Shown here one piece after another: positions 34,879-43,815 of a DNA stretch of 64,000 nt; the stretch's first letter is position 1; each line of letters begins with the position of its first letter. A model generated the notes under the pieces. The model saw only the letters and a program-made list of their open reading frames with translations. It was not told where the DNA came from and ran no database searches. The stretch lies in the NCBI GenBank assembly GCA_024236075.1, contig JACKLE010000004.1, forward strand, positions 124,001 to 188,000. Direction: 5' to 3'. Source of the stretch: Alphaproteobacteria bacterium (GTDB lineage Bacteria > Pseudomonadota > Alphaproteobacteria > JACAEB01). Made by a program: the position numbers and the translations under genes.

Positions 34879-35814
34879 ATGACCACGCCGGATCTATCGG
34901 TCATCGTCACGGTCGTCGAGGGGGGAGAGACGCTGGCGCGCTGCCTGACGGCCCTCACGAGCCAGGAGGGCGCGGCGCCGCCGGAGGTCATCGTGCCCTT
35001 CGACGCGACGGTCGCGATAGGCGATCTGCCGGCGCGTTTTCCGACCGTCCGCTTCCTCGAGCTCGGGGCCCTCATCCCCGAGGAGAAGCCACCGAGCTCG
35101 TTCGTCCAGCACCGCCTCTTCGACCGCCGCCGGGCGCGGGGCCTTCACGCCGCGACGGGCCGCCATATCGCGATCGTCGAGGATCGCGGCGCGCCGCGCT
35201 CCGACTGGGCGAAGGCGATGCTCGAGGAGCATGCCGCGAGCGCGGACGCGGCCGTGGGCGGCGTCGTCGTCAACGTCGCGCCGGGCGTCATGGAGCGCGC
35301 GCTTTTCATATGCGACTTCAACCGCTACGCGCCGCCGGTTCAGGAGGGCGCCGTCGAGTACATCACCGACATCAACATCTGCTACAAGCGCGAGGCGCTC
35401 GAAAGCCTCAAGCACCTTTGGACCGACCGCTACGAAGAGGCGACCATCAATTGGGCGCTGAAGGAGGCGGGCAGGGGCGTGCGCCTCTCCTCGCGTCCCG
35501 TCGTCGTCCACAAGCGCTCGCCCATGCCCTTCGGACAAATCCTCGCCGAGCGCGTCCATTGGGGGCGCGTGTTCGGAATCATGCGGGCACGGCGCTGGTC
35601 CGTGCCCGTGGCGATCGGGGCGGCGGGCGCCTCCATCGCGGCGCCGGCGATCGTCCTCGCGCGTCACACTGCGATGAACCGGCAGAAGGGCGCGAGCCTC
35701 GGCGAGATTCTCGCGACCCTGCCGCCGCTTCTCCTCCTGCTGCCCGCCTGGTCGCTCGGCGAGGCCTACGGCTATATCGAGCGCGTCTTCCAGGGCACCG
35801 AAATCCAAAAATAA
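34879..35814 (+). CDS. GT2-type glycosyltransferase, membrane associated
   Basis: A 311-residue inverting glycosyltransferase of the GT-A fold. The N-terminal LSVIVTVVEGGETLARCL matches the GT2 nucleotide-binding start. The usual DxD is not obvious: the position corresponds to VEDRGAP (about 94-100). A later ITDINICYKREAL segment matches the acceptor region. Hydrophobic stretches near 245-262 and 283-300 suggest membrane attachment. It is followed by the first radical SAM gene after 175 bases. The altered DxD leaves catalysis uncertain. Confidence 0.82.
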   Translation: MTTPDLSVIVTVVEGGETLARCLTALTSQEGAAPPEVIVPFDATVAIGDLPARFPTVRFLELGALIPEEKPPSSFVQHRLFDRRRARGLHAATGRHIAIVEDRGAPRSDWAKAMLEEHAASADAAVGGVVVNVAPGVMERALFICDFNRYAPPVQEGAVEYITDINICYKREALESLKHLWTDRYEEATINWALKEAGRGVRLSSRPVVVHKRSPMPFGQILAERVHWGRVFGIMRARRWSVPVAIGAAGASIAAPAIVLARHTAMNRQKGASLGEILATLPPLLLLLPAWSLGEAYGYIERVFQGTEIQK

Positions 35815-35861
35815 CCGCGAGCCTTCCCGTCCGACGGGAAACGCACGGCCCGCATTGCAGT

Positions 35862-35890
35862 TTGCCGCACCGCAGCAAATACTGTAATAA
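35862..35890 (+). promoter_or_regulatory. promoter upstream of first radical SAM gene
   Basis: TTGCCG (35862-35867), 17-base spacer, TAATAA (35885-35890), about 100 bases before the ATG at 35990. The same TTGCCGC start and GCA-CA spacer bases recur upstream of the second radical SAM gene (37398). Confidence 0.55.
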
Positions 35891-35922
35891 TCCGGTCATC
35901 GATGGTATATTGCCGCCGACAG

Positions 35923-35943
35923 GCAAGCGGGCATGCCGCTTGC
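35923..35943 (+). promoter_or_regulatory. leader hairpin of first radical SAM gene
   Basis: Perfect 8-bp stem GCAAGCGG/CCGCTTGC with loop GCATG, between the candidate promoter and the ribosome-binding site of the gene at 35990. It may be an attenuator, a stabilising leader hairpin or an operator. Confidence 0.45.
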
Positions 35944-35989
35944 TTCAGACTTTGTGCGTGTCAGCGTGGGGAGAGAGAGGGGACTTTAC

Positions 35990-37222
35990 ATGCAAGCACT
36001 TCCAGATCGGATTGCGAAGCATTTGCGGCTCAATTGGAAGAGCCTTGCGATCACTGAACCCTCCAGCCCTCCGTTTTTGATTTTGTTTATCAACTCCATT
36101 TGCAACATGAAGTGCGAGCACTGCTTCTATTGGAAGCAGCTCAACCAGAGGGACGATCTGAGCTTTGACGAGATCGTGGCGCTTTCCGAGGAGCTGGGCC
36201 CGATCGAGAACCTCAACCTCTCGGGTGGCGAGCCCTTCCTGCGGAAGGAGTTCGCGGAGATCTGCCTCCAGTTCATCCGCAAGAACGGCGTGAAGGAGAT
36301 CTACGTCCCCACCAACGGCTATTTCAAAGACCGCACGGTGAAGGCGCTGCGCAAGATCCTCACGGAGGCCCATGACGGCTTCCGCCTCTTCGGCGTGGAG
36401 CTGTCGCTCGACGGCATGCCCGAGTTCCACGACGAGTTCCGCAAGTCGCCGAACTCCTTCCGCAAGGCAATGGAGACCTACGATGCGCTCGCCGAGCTGC
36501 AGCGCGAGTTCCCGCGCCTGCAGATCCATGCGATCTCGACGGCGACCCACGAAAACATGGGCGAGATACGTCAGCTCACGACCTATCTCTACGATCGCTG
36601 CCCGCAGATGTCGCACCACAACCTTGCGATCATTCGCGGCGACCGGAAGAATCCCTCGCTCAAGGGGCCGCAGCTTGAGGAATACAGGAGCCTCTACGAC
36701 TATGTGCGCCGCCTTTGGGCGCCGCGCGAGGAAGCGCGCTACGGCTCCATCGTCGAGCCCATGCTGCAATGGACGAAGCTCGAGACCATCCGCCGGGAGG
36801 AGCAGGTGGTGCCCTGCCGCGCCGGAATCCTCACCGCCGTCGTCAATGCGAACGGCGACGTCGGCATCTGCGAGCAGCGCGAGATCCTCGGAAATCTGAG
36901 GAAGAGCTCGTTCACCGAGATCTGGCGCTCGCACCTCGCCAAGGAGGTCCGCAAGTCGATCGCGTGCAAGGAGTGCTTCTGCACGAACGAGATCTTCATG
37001 TGGCCGAGCATCGTCTATCAGCCGCTTTCGCTCGCCCAGGCCCTGAGCGGCTCGCGGGCCTGGCGCCAGGCCGAGCCGCTGCCCGACGCCGACCGCGTCT
37101 CCTACGAGGCCGCCGCCGCGGTGCTGGCCAAGCCTCTGGGGCGGACGCGGCCGGAAGCCGAGGTCGCTGCCGAGTTCGAGGCGGACGAGACGTCCTCCGC
37201 GCTCCAGGGCCCCGCCCGCTAG
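35990..37222 (+). CDS. radical SAM/SPASM enzyme, copy 1
   Basis: A 410-residue iron-sulfur enzyme. The radical SAM motif is CNMKCEHC (Cys38, Cys42, Cys45), followed by LNLSGGEPF (SAM-binding GGEP, 79-82). Five C-terminal cysteines (Cys276, 294, 326, 329, 331; CRAG, GICEQ, CKECFC) form a SPASM or twitch-type domain for an auxiliary cluster. SPASM enzymes modify peptides, proteins or carbinols. The glycosyltransferase neighbours suggest surface-glycan chemistry, but this is inference. GAGAGAGGGG lies seven bases before the ATG at 35990, and the paralogue starts at the same residue, so the frame from 35933 was trimmed. The last 50 residues are acidic and probably disordered. Confidence 0.88.
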   Translation: MQALPDRIAKHLRLNWKSLAITEPSSPPFLILFINSICNMKCEHCFYWKQLNQRDDLSFDEIVALSEELGPIENLNLSGGEPFLRKEFAEICLQFIRKNGVKEIYVPTNGYFKDRTVKALRKILTEAHDGFRLFGVELSLDGMPEFHDEFRKSPNSFRKAMETYDALAELQREFPRLQIHAISTATHENMGEIRQLTTYLYDRCPQMSHHNLAIIRGDRKNPSLKGPQLEEYRSLYDYVRRLWAPREEARYGSIVEPMLQWTKLETIRREEQVVPCRAGILTAVVNANGDVGICEQREILGNLRKSSFTEIWRSHLAKEVRKSIACKECFCTNEIFMWPSIVYQPLSLAQALSGSRAWRQAEPLPDADRVSYEAAAAVLAKPLGRTRPEAEVAAEFEADETSSALQGPAR

Positions 37223-37228
37223 GCCTCC

Positions 37229-37243
37229 GCGGGCACTTCCCGC
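37229..37243 (+). terminator. weak hairpin after first radical SAM gene
   Basis: GCGGG-CACTT-CCCGC followed by TTAAG, seven bases beyond the stop at 37222. The 5-bp stem is short and the T-run poor, so the call is tentative. Confidence 0.35.
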
Positions 37244-37397
37244 TTAAGACGAAACTTCCGCTTCCGTGACAAGGATGGGCTGCGCCGCGCGCGGCCCCAC
37301 TCCCGCATGTGCCGAAGCGGTACGGGCGCCGCAACCGGGAGACGTGTTCGAAAATCACACAGCTTGAGAATCTTTCTGCGACGCGTTGTCTATCGCA

Positions 37398-37426
37398 TTG
37401 CCGCGCTGCAACATTTTTCTTACCCT
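37398..37426 (+). promoter_or_regulatory. candidate promoter upstream of second radical SAM gene
   Basis: TTGCCG (37398-37403), 17-base spacer, TACCCT (37421-37426), about 70 bases before the ATG at 37498. Its -35 and part of the spacer match the element before copy 1; the -10 is weaker. Confidence 0.45.
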
Positions 37427-37487
37427 CGACCGGCAGAGTTGTTGCAGTTGGCAGGCAGGTCCCGCCAATCGTGGAACAGGTCGAGGG
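37423..37487 (+). promoter_or_regulatory. long-range complementary arms in the leader of the second radical SAM gene
   Basis: CCCTCGACC (37423-37431) is perfectly complementary to GGTCGAGGG (37479-37487), with a small TTGGC/GCCAA hairpin between. The right arm overlaps the purine-rich ribosome-binding region (GAGGGG) upstream of the ATG at 37498. Pairing could hide it, but the left arm overlaps the predicted -10, so both predictions cannot hold for one transcript. Confidence 0.35.
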
Positions 37488-37497
37488 GTGAGAGTAG

Positions 37498-38709
37498 ATG
37501 CGTGCGCTGCCGGAGCGGATTGCCAAGCATGTGAAGCTGAACTGGCAGAACCTCGCCGTGGCCGAGGCGCCGAGCCCGCCCTTCCTCGTCCTCTTCATCA
37601 ACTCGCTCTGCAACATGAAGTGCGAGCACTGCTTCTATTGGAAGCAGCTCAACCAGCGCGACGACCTTAGCTTCGAGGAGATCGTCAAGCTGTCCGAGGA
37701 GCTCGGCCCCATCGAAAATCTCAATCTTTCGGGCGGCGAGCCGTTCCTGCGGAAGGAATTCGCCGAGATCTGCCTTCAATTCATCCGCCGCAACGGGGTG
37801 AAGGAGATCTACGTCCCCTCGAACGGCTATTTCAAAGACCGCACGGTCAACGCCATCCGCACCATTCTCGAGCAGGACAAGACGCTTAAGGTCTTCTGCA
37901 TCGAGTTCTCGCTCGACGGCATGCCCGCCTTCCACGACGAGTTCCGCAAGTCGCCGAACTCGTTCCGCAAGGCCATGGAGACCTATGACGCGCTCGCCGA
38001 GCTTCAGCGCGAGGACCCGCGCCTCCAGATCCACGCGATCTCGACGGCGACCGAGACCAATATGGGCCAGCTGAGGCAGCTCACGACGTTCCTCTACGAC
38101 CGCTGCCCCCAATTGAGCCACCACAATCTCGGGATCATTCGCGGCGACCGGAAGAACCCGTCGCTCAAGGGACCGGCGCTCGAGGAATATCGCCGCCTCT
38201 ACGACTATGTCCGCCGCCTTTGGGCGCCGCGCGAGTCGGGCCGCTACGGGTCCATCGTCGAGCCGATGCTCCAGGCCTCCAAGGTCGCCACCCTCGAGGA
38301 GGAGCGCCAGCTCATCCCGTGCCGCGCCGGCATTCTCAGCGCGGTCGTCCATGCCAATGGCGACGTCGGCGTCTGCGAGCAGCGCTCCAAGATCGGGAAC
38401 CTGCGCGAGAACTCCTTCCAGGAGATTTGGCACGCGCACACGACCCGCGAGGTCCGCAGGTCCATCGCGTGCAAGGAATGCTACTGCACGAACGAGATCT
38501 CGATGTGGACGAGCATGGTCTACCAGCCCGTCTCGCTGCTCCAGTCGCTGGCCCGGGCGCAGGCCTGGAAAAAGGTCGAGCCCCTTCCCGAATCCGAGCG
38601 GGTCGACTATGAAGCCCTGGCGGCACCGTTGAAGGGCCCGCCGACCCGCAATCGGGCCGCCATGGCCGATGCGGCGGCGTCCGCGGAAATGGCGGCCAAG
38701 GAAGGCTAG
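37498..38709 (+). CDS. radical SAM/SPASM enzyme, copy 2
   Basis: A 403-residue paralogue of the preceding enzyme. It has the same CNMKCEHC motif (Cys38/42/45), GGEP (79-82) and five C-terminal cysteines (CRAG, GVCEQ, CKECYC). The two proteins align without gaps over about 350 residues and are very similar by eye; differences cluster at 118-137 (for example a cysteine in KVFCIEF absent from copy 1) and 260-273, where substrate contacts could differ. GAGGGGTGAGAGTAG precedes the ATG. The 3' end overlaps the next glycosyltransferase frame by 41 bases. The reaction is unknown. Confidence 0.88.
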   Translation: MRALPERIAKHVKLNWQNLAVAEAPSPPFLVLFINSLCNMKCEHCFYWKQLNQRDDLSFEEIVKLSEELGPIENLNLSGGEPFLRKEFAEICLQFIRRNGVKEIYVPSNGYFKDRTVNAIRTILEQDKTLKVFCIEFSLDGMPAFHDEFRKSPNSFRKAMETYDALAELQREDPRLQIHAISTATETNMGQLRQLTTFLYDRCPQLSHHNLGIIRGDRKNPSLKGPALEEYRRLYDYVRRLWAPRESGRYGSIVEPMLQASKVATLEEERQLIPCRAGILSAVVHANGDVGVCEQRSKIGNLRENSFQEIWHAHTTREVRRSIACKECYCTNEISMWTSMVYQPVSLLQSLARAQAWKKVEPLPESERVDYEALAAPLKGPPTRNRAAMADAAASAEMAAKEG

Positions 38710-39940
38710 GCCGTCCGCGCGCGCCGGCCGCCGCACCACCCGCGACCCCGACGGCATTCTCGACGTGACCGCGCTTCCCGCCGACGATCCGGGCCATCCG
38801 AAGGCCCCGCTGCACATTCTGCAGATGTGCACGATGTTCGGCGTCGGCGGCATTTCGCGCCATGTGCTCGACTACAGCGCATGGCTCCGCGCGCGCGGCC
38901 ATCGCGTTTCCTTCGCCGGGACGCCGAACGCCTGGCTCAATGCCGAGCTCGAGAGCGATTTCCTGCCGCTGCCGACCCAGAAGGTGGCGGGCGAGGAGGG
39001 CGCGAGCCTTGCGTCGCGGCTCGGCTTCGCCGCACGCAGCGCGCTCGACTTGCGGCGCTGGCTGGCGGGCAATCGCGTCGACCTCATCCACGCGCACGAA
39101 TCCGCGCCGGGGCTCGTGGCGCGGCTCGCCACGCTGGGCTCGGCAACGCCGCTCGCCGTCACCTATCATGGCTCGGAGCCCGGGCGCGTGAAGCAGTTCG
39201 GCTCCATTGCGCGCCTCGCCGATCTCGTCATCACGCCGAGCCATCGCAGCGGCGCCGATCTCGTGAAGGTCGGCGGCGTGTCCCCCGAACGGCTCAAGGT
39301 CATCGGCCTCGGCGTGAAGACGGCTCCCGTGCCGGAGCCCGCGCGCGTCGCGCAGACGCGCGCGCGGCTCCTCGGCGAGGGCGGAGAGCGTCTAGTCGTC
39401 ACGATCGCGCGGATCACGGAGCAGAAGGGCATCGACATCCTCATCGACTGCGTGAAGCGCCTCATTCCTCTTCACCCGGAGTTTCGCTTCGCGCTCGTCG
39501 GCGATGGACCACAGGAAGCCGAGGCGCATGCATGGGCCGAGGCGGCTGGCGTGACGAGCCATCTCACCTTCGTCGGACGCAGCGCGGAGCCGCAGCTCTA
39601 CCTTCGGGCCGCGGACGCCTTCCTGCTGACCTCGCGCTGGGAGGCGTTGCCCTTCACGATCGCGGAGGCGTTCCAGGCCGGTACGCCGGCCATCGCCACG
39701 GATTGCAGCGGCTGCGCGGAGCTCATCGACGCTTCGGTCGGGCGGATCGTGCCGATCGGCGACGTCGAGGCGATCTGCGGCGCCGTCACGGAAGTGCTGA
39801 CCGACGACGAGGCCCGCGCCGCGATGGCGAGTGCGGCGCTCGTCCGTTCGCGAGAGGCCCGCTTCTCCCCCGACCACATCCACGCCGAGCTCGAGAGCGT
39901 CTATCGCGCGCTCGCAACGCGCCCGCGCGCGCGCGTCTGA
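38669..39940 (+). CDS. GT4-type glycosyltransferase overlapping the second radical SAM gene
   Basis: A 423-residue GT-B glycosyltransferase. The core begins around residue 48 with [20 protein letters not shown]. The donor domain has [15 protein letters not shown] and [31 protein letters not shown] motifs (split at about 315-340), with the catalytic Glu region present. The first 40 residues are Arg-rich and may not be translated: the ATG at 38669 overlaps the upstream gene by 41 bases, and a GTG at 38766 is an alternative start. It is probably coupled to copy 2 of the radical SAM pair. Confidence 0.85.
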   Translation: MRRRPRKWRPRKARPSARAGRRTTRDPDGILDVTALPADDPGHPKAPLHILQMCTMFGVGGISRHVLDYSAWLRARGHRVSFAGTPNAWLNAELESDFLPLPTQKVAGEEGASLASRLGFAARSALDLRRWLAGNRVDLIHAHESAPGLVARLATLGSATPLAVTYHGSEPGRVKQFGSIARLADLVITPSHRSGADLVKVGGVSPERLKVIGLGVKTAPVPEPARVAQTRARLLGEGGERLVVTIARITEQKGIDILIDCVKRLIPLHPEFRFALVGDGPQEAEAHAWAEAAGVTSHLTFVGRSAEPQLYLRAADAFLLTSRWEALPFTIAEAFQAGTPAIATDCSGCAELIDASVGRIVPIGDVEAICGAVTEVLTDDEARAAMASAALVRSREARFSPDHIHAELESVYRALATRPRARV

Positions 39941-40186
39941 CGCTCGGGGGACCCGACTCCAAAGGGTCGCATTGGCATGCTAGCGTGCGCAGCGACGTGT
40001 TCGGCCGCCGCGGGGCCTTGCGGGCGGAGCCGACCGACGGGGTGGGGAAAAGGCCGCGTCATCCGGGCCGTGGGGCCGCCGACCGGCACTCGAAATCCTT
40101 GAGCCATCCTGCCCGGAACGGTCGCGCCGACGCGGCGCCGCCATGGCGGTCGCCGGGCCCCATGCGACGGTTGCTCGGTGGGGTCG

Positions 40187-41356
40187 ATGGGTAGCGGGCA
40201 CCTTCTCGTATTGCAGCGTGCGGGCCTTCGCGGCGCAACGCTCGGATCGCCTCGCTGGCGCCTTCTGCGCTCGCCCGATGCTCCCGCCGTCGCGCTTGCG
40301 AGGCTGCGGCCGCGCGCGCGCGCCGCCTGGCGCCTGGAGGCGAGCCTTTTCACCTGCGATCTTCGGGCGGCGGAGCGCGACATCCTCCGCCACTTCCAAG
40401 GCGGCGACCCGAAGGCGCTTCGGCGCGGGGTTCGGGCGAGCCGCGCGCGAATGGGCTCGGTGCTGGCGGAGGCCCGCGAGCGCGAGGCGCGCCGCCTTGC
40501 CGCCGCGACGGCCGAGGGCTGCTACGAGGAAGCGGCCGCGCTCGCGCGGCGGATCGCTTCGCAGATCGCACCGGGCGGGCGCCTCGTCGCGATCCCTCTC
40601 GAGGCCGCCGCCAGCGACTATTCGCTCGCGCTGCTGGGCGCGCTCCTCGATGAGGATATGGCCCGGCACGGATGGCCCGAGCGTCTTCGCGCGCCGCTTT
40701 CCGAGGCTGCCGTCGAGACCGTTTTCGCGGGCGCGCTGCCGCGCCCTGCCGTGCGCGTCCTCGCTAAGCGTCTGCATTCGACAAGCGCGTCCGCTCGGCT
40801 CGCTCGCTTCGTCCTCGGCCGGGACCGCGCGCGGGCCGCCGGCGAGGGCGCCGCATCGCATCTGGCCGAGTTCCTGTCATCTCCTCGGGCCAAATTGGAG
40901 AGCAGCCTCGCGCTCGAGGCGCGCGCGGCCCGGAGCGATCCCCGCGTTCGCCTGCTCGCCTTCGCCTTCCGGCTCGCGCAGATCGCGGGCGTTCTTCTCG
41001 TCTGCCTGCTGACGGAATGCCTGCTCGCGGCGCCGGGCGACGATGGGCGCTTCGCCGCGTTCGTGGCGCTCTTCCTGATCGGCTCCACGACGATCGCGAG
41101 CGGCCTTCATCTCGTGCCGGACTTCGCCCGGCACCTCGGCTATCTCGGCGCCGACGAGCGGCAGGCCCTGCGGGAGGACGCCCGGTCGCGCCACATGAGA
41201 ACCTTCCTGCCGCTGAACGATTCCGCCTCCGCGACGCGCGTTCCGGAGGCCGCCGCGGTCGTGGCGCCGCGGAACGCCTTAACGAAGGAAACTCGCGACC
41301 CGTGCTCGCCGGACCCGCCCAATTGCGATCGACAGCCGCGCTCCTTGGCCTCTTGA
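40187..41356 (+). CDS. hypothetical protein with C-terminal membrane segments
   Basis: A 389-residue frame. It is Ala/Arg/Leu-rich with predicted helices throughout and two hydrophobic segments at about 265-285 and 295-315 (FRLAQIAGVLLVCLLTECLL; FVALFLIGSTTIASG). No family was recognised. It was chosen over the antisense frames because those are Arg/Pro-rich and lack hydrophobic periodicity. The ATG at 40187 follows GGTGGGG; a GTG lies at 40178. The 3' end overlaps the nuclease gene by 55 bases. The preceding 246 bases after the GT4 stop show no gene. Confidence 0.6.
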   Translation: MGSGHLLVLQRAGLRGATLGSPRWRLLRSPDAPAVALARLRPRARAAWRLEASLFTCDLRAAERDILRHFQGGDPKALRRGVRASRARMGSVLAEAREREARRLAAATAEGCYEEAAALARRIASQIAPGGRLVAIPLEAAASDYSLALLGALLDEDMARHGWPERLRAPLSEAAVETVFAGALPRPAVRVLAKRLHSTSASARLARFVLGRDRARAAGEGAASHLAEFLSSPRAKLESSLALEARAARSDPRVRLLAFAFRLAQIAGVLLVCLLTECLLAAPGDDGRFAAFVALFLIGSTTIASGLHLVPDFARHLGYLGADERQALREDARSRHMRTFLPLNDSASATRVPEAAAVVAPRNALTKETRDPCSPDPPNCDRQPRSLAS

Positions 41357-42186
41357 GCGTCGCAGGACCGGCGTCCGCCGCGCCGTGCGTGCTCGAGGAG
41401 GGGCCGAGCGCCATTGTGAGCGCGGTCGTCGACGGCGACACGATCGGGCTCGCCGACGGGCGCGAGGTTCGCCTTCTCGGGATCGCCGCGCCGAAGCGCC
41501 CGCTCGATCTGGCGGAGGATGCGCCTTACGCGCCGGGCGAGACGGCGCGCGAAGCGCTCGCTGCGCTGGTCCTCGGCCGCGAGGTCAAGCTCTCCTTCGA
41601 CGGCGCGAGGAGCGACCGCCACGGGCGCGTGCTCGCCCAGGTCCACCTGGTCGACGGGCGCCGCGCCGCCGAAGGAAAGCCCGCGGCTCCGCCGGCGAGC
41701 GCGCCCGTCTGGGTCGAGGCCGCGCTGGTCGCCGCCGGACATGTGCGCGTCATGAGCCGGGCGGACAATCGGGCATGCGCGGGCGAGCTGCTGCGCCTTG
41801 AAGATGGCGCACGCGCCGACCGGCGCTCCATCTGGTCCCTGAAAGAGTTCGCCGTCCACAGCGTCGCCGAGACGCCGCGCCTCTTCGATCGCTTCGAGAT
41901 CGTCGAAGGGCGCGTCCTCAGTGTCGCCGAGGTCAAGGATTGGACCTATCTCAATTTCGGAGCCCAGTGGCGAACTGACTTCACGGTGAGCCTCGCGCGC
42001 CAGTCGCGAAAGAGCTTCAAGGAGGCCGGCATCGACCTTTCGGCTCTGGAGGGGCGCCGCGTCCGGGTCAGGGGCTGGATCACGAGGCTCAACGGGCCGA
42101 TGATCGAGATCACGCATCCCGAGGAGCTCGAGATCCTCGACGATGCGCCGCAGAAGCGCGGCAAACGAACCGACCGGGGTGGCTAG
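41302..42186 (+). CDS. secreted staphylococcal nuclease-like protein
   Basis: A 294-residue exported protein with a signal peptide (about 1-21, LLGLLSVAGPASA). The SNase domain (about 35-145) shows VVDGDTIGL, the VRLLGIAAPK strand and SDRHGRVLAQVHL, giving the expected Asp and Arg residues. The tail (about 180-280) resembles an OB-like domain (EGRVLSVAEVKDWTYLNFG, RVRGWITRLNGPMIEI) like those in other nucleases. I chose GTG at 41302 because the signal peptide begins there and GAAGGAAA lies upstream. The domain call is firm, the start less so. Confidence 0.82.
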   Translation: MLAGPAQLRSTAALLGLLSVAGPASAAPCVLEEGPSAIVSAVVDGDTIGLADGREVRLLGIAAPKRPLDLAEDAPYAPGETAREALAALVLGREVKLSFDGARSDRHGRVLAQVHLVDGRRAAEGKPAAPPASAPVWVEAALVAAGHVRVMSRADNRACAGELLRLEDGARADRRSIWSLKEFAVHSVAETPRLFDRFEIVEGRVLSVAEVKDWTYLNFGAQWRTDFTVSLARQSRKSFKEAGIDLSALEGRRVRVRGWITRLNGPMIEITHPEELEILDDAPQKRGKRTDRGG

Positions 42187-42202
42187 GGTAGGGAGGCACG
42201 AG

Positions 42203-43750
42203 ATGAGCGGCGAAAGGTCGACCCATCTGAGACGCGTCCGGGGGATCTGGGCGCGAGCCTGGCTCCTCGCCGGTGCGACGCTGCTCGCCGCGCCGGCGGC
42301 ATCGGCGGCGGAGACGGATCTCTGGCGCCTCGCCGCGGCGGGCGATCCGATCGTCCTCGCGGGACTGTCGCCCGCGCAGGAAGCCAAGATCGGCGCGGAC
42401 GAGCACCCGAAGGTGCTCGAGGCCTATGGCGGGGCCTATGAGAGCGGGACCATCGGCGCCTTCGCGGCCGTGACCGCGGGGCACCTCATCTCCAACACGG
42501 AGCTTGCGGGAGCGCCCTTCCGCATCACCGTGCTCAACTCGCCAGTGGTCAACGCATTCGCTCTGCCGGGCGGCTATGTGTACGTCACGCGCGGCCTCAT
42601 GGCGCTCGCCAACAGCGAGGAGGAGTTCGCGGGCGTCCTGGCCCACGAGATCGGCCATGTGGTGAGGCGCCACGCGGCTCAGCGCATGGATGCGGCCCAG
42701 ACCGTCGGCATTCTCGGCACGCTCGGCACCATCGGCGCGCTCATTCTGGGAGGCGAGAGCGCCGGCCAGCTCGCGCAGAGCCTGATCGGAGCGCTCGGGC
42801 AGGGCTATATCCTCAAATATTCGCGCGAGCAGGAGTACGAGGCCGATCGCGTCGGCGTCACCTACCTCGCCCGCACAGGATACGACCCCTACGCCATGGC
42901 GACCTTCCTTGGGCAGATGGACAAGATGAGCGCGCTGGAGGCGAAGATCGCCGGCCAGCAATACGATCCGAACCGGGTCGACTATTTCTCCACCCACCCG
43001 AACACCCAGGACCGCGCGCGCCAGGCCGTCCAGCAGGCGCTATCGACCGGCGTCGGGCAGCAGCAGCGCCCGCGCCGCGTGGAGAGCTATCTGGCGCTCC
43101 TCGACGGCGCCGTGTTCGGCGATTCCCGAGAGCAGGGGCTCGTGCGCAACGGGACATTCTATCATCCGGACCTGCACTTCGCCTTCAAGGTCCCGAAAGG
43201 CTGGCGCCTGCAGAACGCGCCGGAGGCCATCGTGCTGGCCGGCCCCTCCAGCACGGTCGTCCAGTTCGACGGCGGCAAGGTGCGCTCGGCCGGCGACATG
43301 GGCCGCTACGTTCAAAGCTGGGGCAGCGAGCTCAAGGTGCCGATCTCCAATATCGAGCGCTATAGCGTCAACGGCATGCCCGCCGCGACGGGGACCTCGA
43401 ACGTCACCTATCAGAACCGCGCGACGCAGCTGCGCCTCGTGGCCATCGATTTCGGCGGCAACCAGATCTACCGCTTCCTTATCCTCGTGCCGCGCAGCGC
43501 GGTCTCCAGCATGAATCCGACGCTTCAGAGCCTCACCTCGAGCTTCCGTCGGCTGAGCGCTTCGGAAGCCGCGAATGTGAAGCCCTTTCACATCCAGATT
43601 CATACCGTCAGATCGGGCGACACGGTGGCCTCCCTCAGCGCACGGATGGCCATGTCGGAGTTCAGGGACGACTGGTTCCGCGTCCTCAACGACATAGAGG
43701 CCGGCGCGCCGCTTCAGGCCGGCCGCAAGGTCAAGCTCGTCGTCGAGTAG
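42203..43750 (+). CDS. periplasmic M48 metalloprotease (BepA-like) with LysM-like tail
   Basis: A 515-residue exported zinc protease. A signal peptide (about 15-35, ending ASA) leads to a peptidase M48 domain with HEIGH (His148-Glu149-His152) and the third ligand in EQEYEADR. A C-terminal half follows with a VRSGDTVASLSARM segment near 470 that resembles LysM, ending in a short strand. BepA-type proteases act on outer-membrane protein assembly. A GGGAGG site precedes the ATG at 42203. It ends convergent with rpoH across a strong hairpin. Confidence 0.9.
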   Translation: MSGERSTHLRRVRGIWARAWLLAGATLLAAPAASAAETDLWRLAAAGDPIVLAGLSPAQEAKIGADEHPKVLEAYGGAYESGTIGAFAAVTAGHLISNTELAGAPFRITVLNSPVVNAFALPGGYVYVTRGLMALANSEEEFAGVLAHEIGHVVRRHAAQRMDAAQTVGILGTLGTIGALILGGESAGQLAQSLIGALGQGYILKYSREQEYEADRVGVTYLARTGYDPYAMATFLGQMDKMSALEAKIAGQQYDPNRVDYFSTHPNTQDRARQAVQQALSTGVGQQQRPRRVESYLALLDGAVFGDSREQGLVRNGTFYHPDLHFAFKVPKGWRLQNAPEAIVLAGPSSTVVQFDGGKVRSAGDMGRYVQSWGSELKVPISNIERYSVNGMPAATGTSNVTYQNRATQLRLVAIDFGGNQIYRFLILVPRSAVSSMNPTLQSLTSSFRRLSASEAANVKPFHIQIHTVRSGDTVASLSARMAMSEFRDDWFRVLNDIEAGAPLQAGRKVKLVVE

Positions 43751-43770
43751 GGGTTTCGATCGGCCTGTCG

Positions 43771-43806
43771 CGATCCGACCGGCGCATTGCCGCGCCGATC
43801 GGATCG
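43771..43806. terminator. bidirectional hairpin between M48 protease gene and rpoH
   Basis: A 15-bp stem with one mismatch (CGATCCGACCGGCGC/GCGCCGATCGGATCG) and a 6-base ATTGCC loop, placed in the 65-base gap between convergent stops. There is no long T-run, but the stem is the strongest in the window and suits two-way termination. Confidence 0.7.
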
Positions 43807-43815
43807 GAAGCCGCC

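Noticed and set aside
37309..37491. 60-residue frame between the two radical SAM genes, considered as a precursor peptide
   Set aside because: It has three cysteines and ends six bases before copy 2, but no ribosome-binding site, and the predicted promoter lies inside it. Worth a check but not supported.
39980..40861. 293-residue minus-strand frame
   Set aside because: Arg/Ala/Glu-rich antisense of the membrane-protein gene at 40187, which has hydrophobic periodicity.
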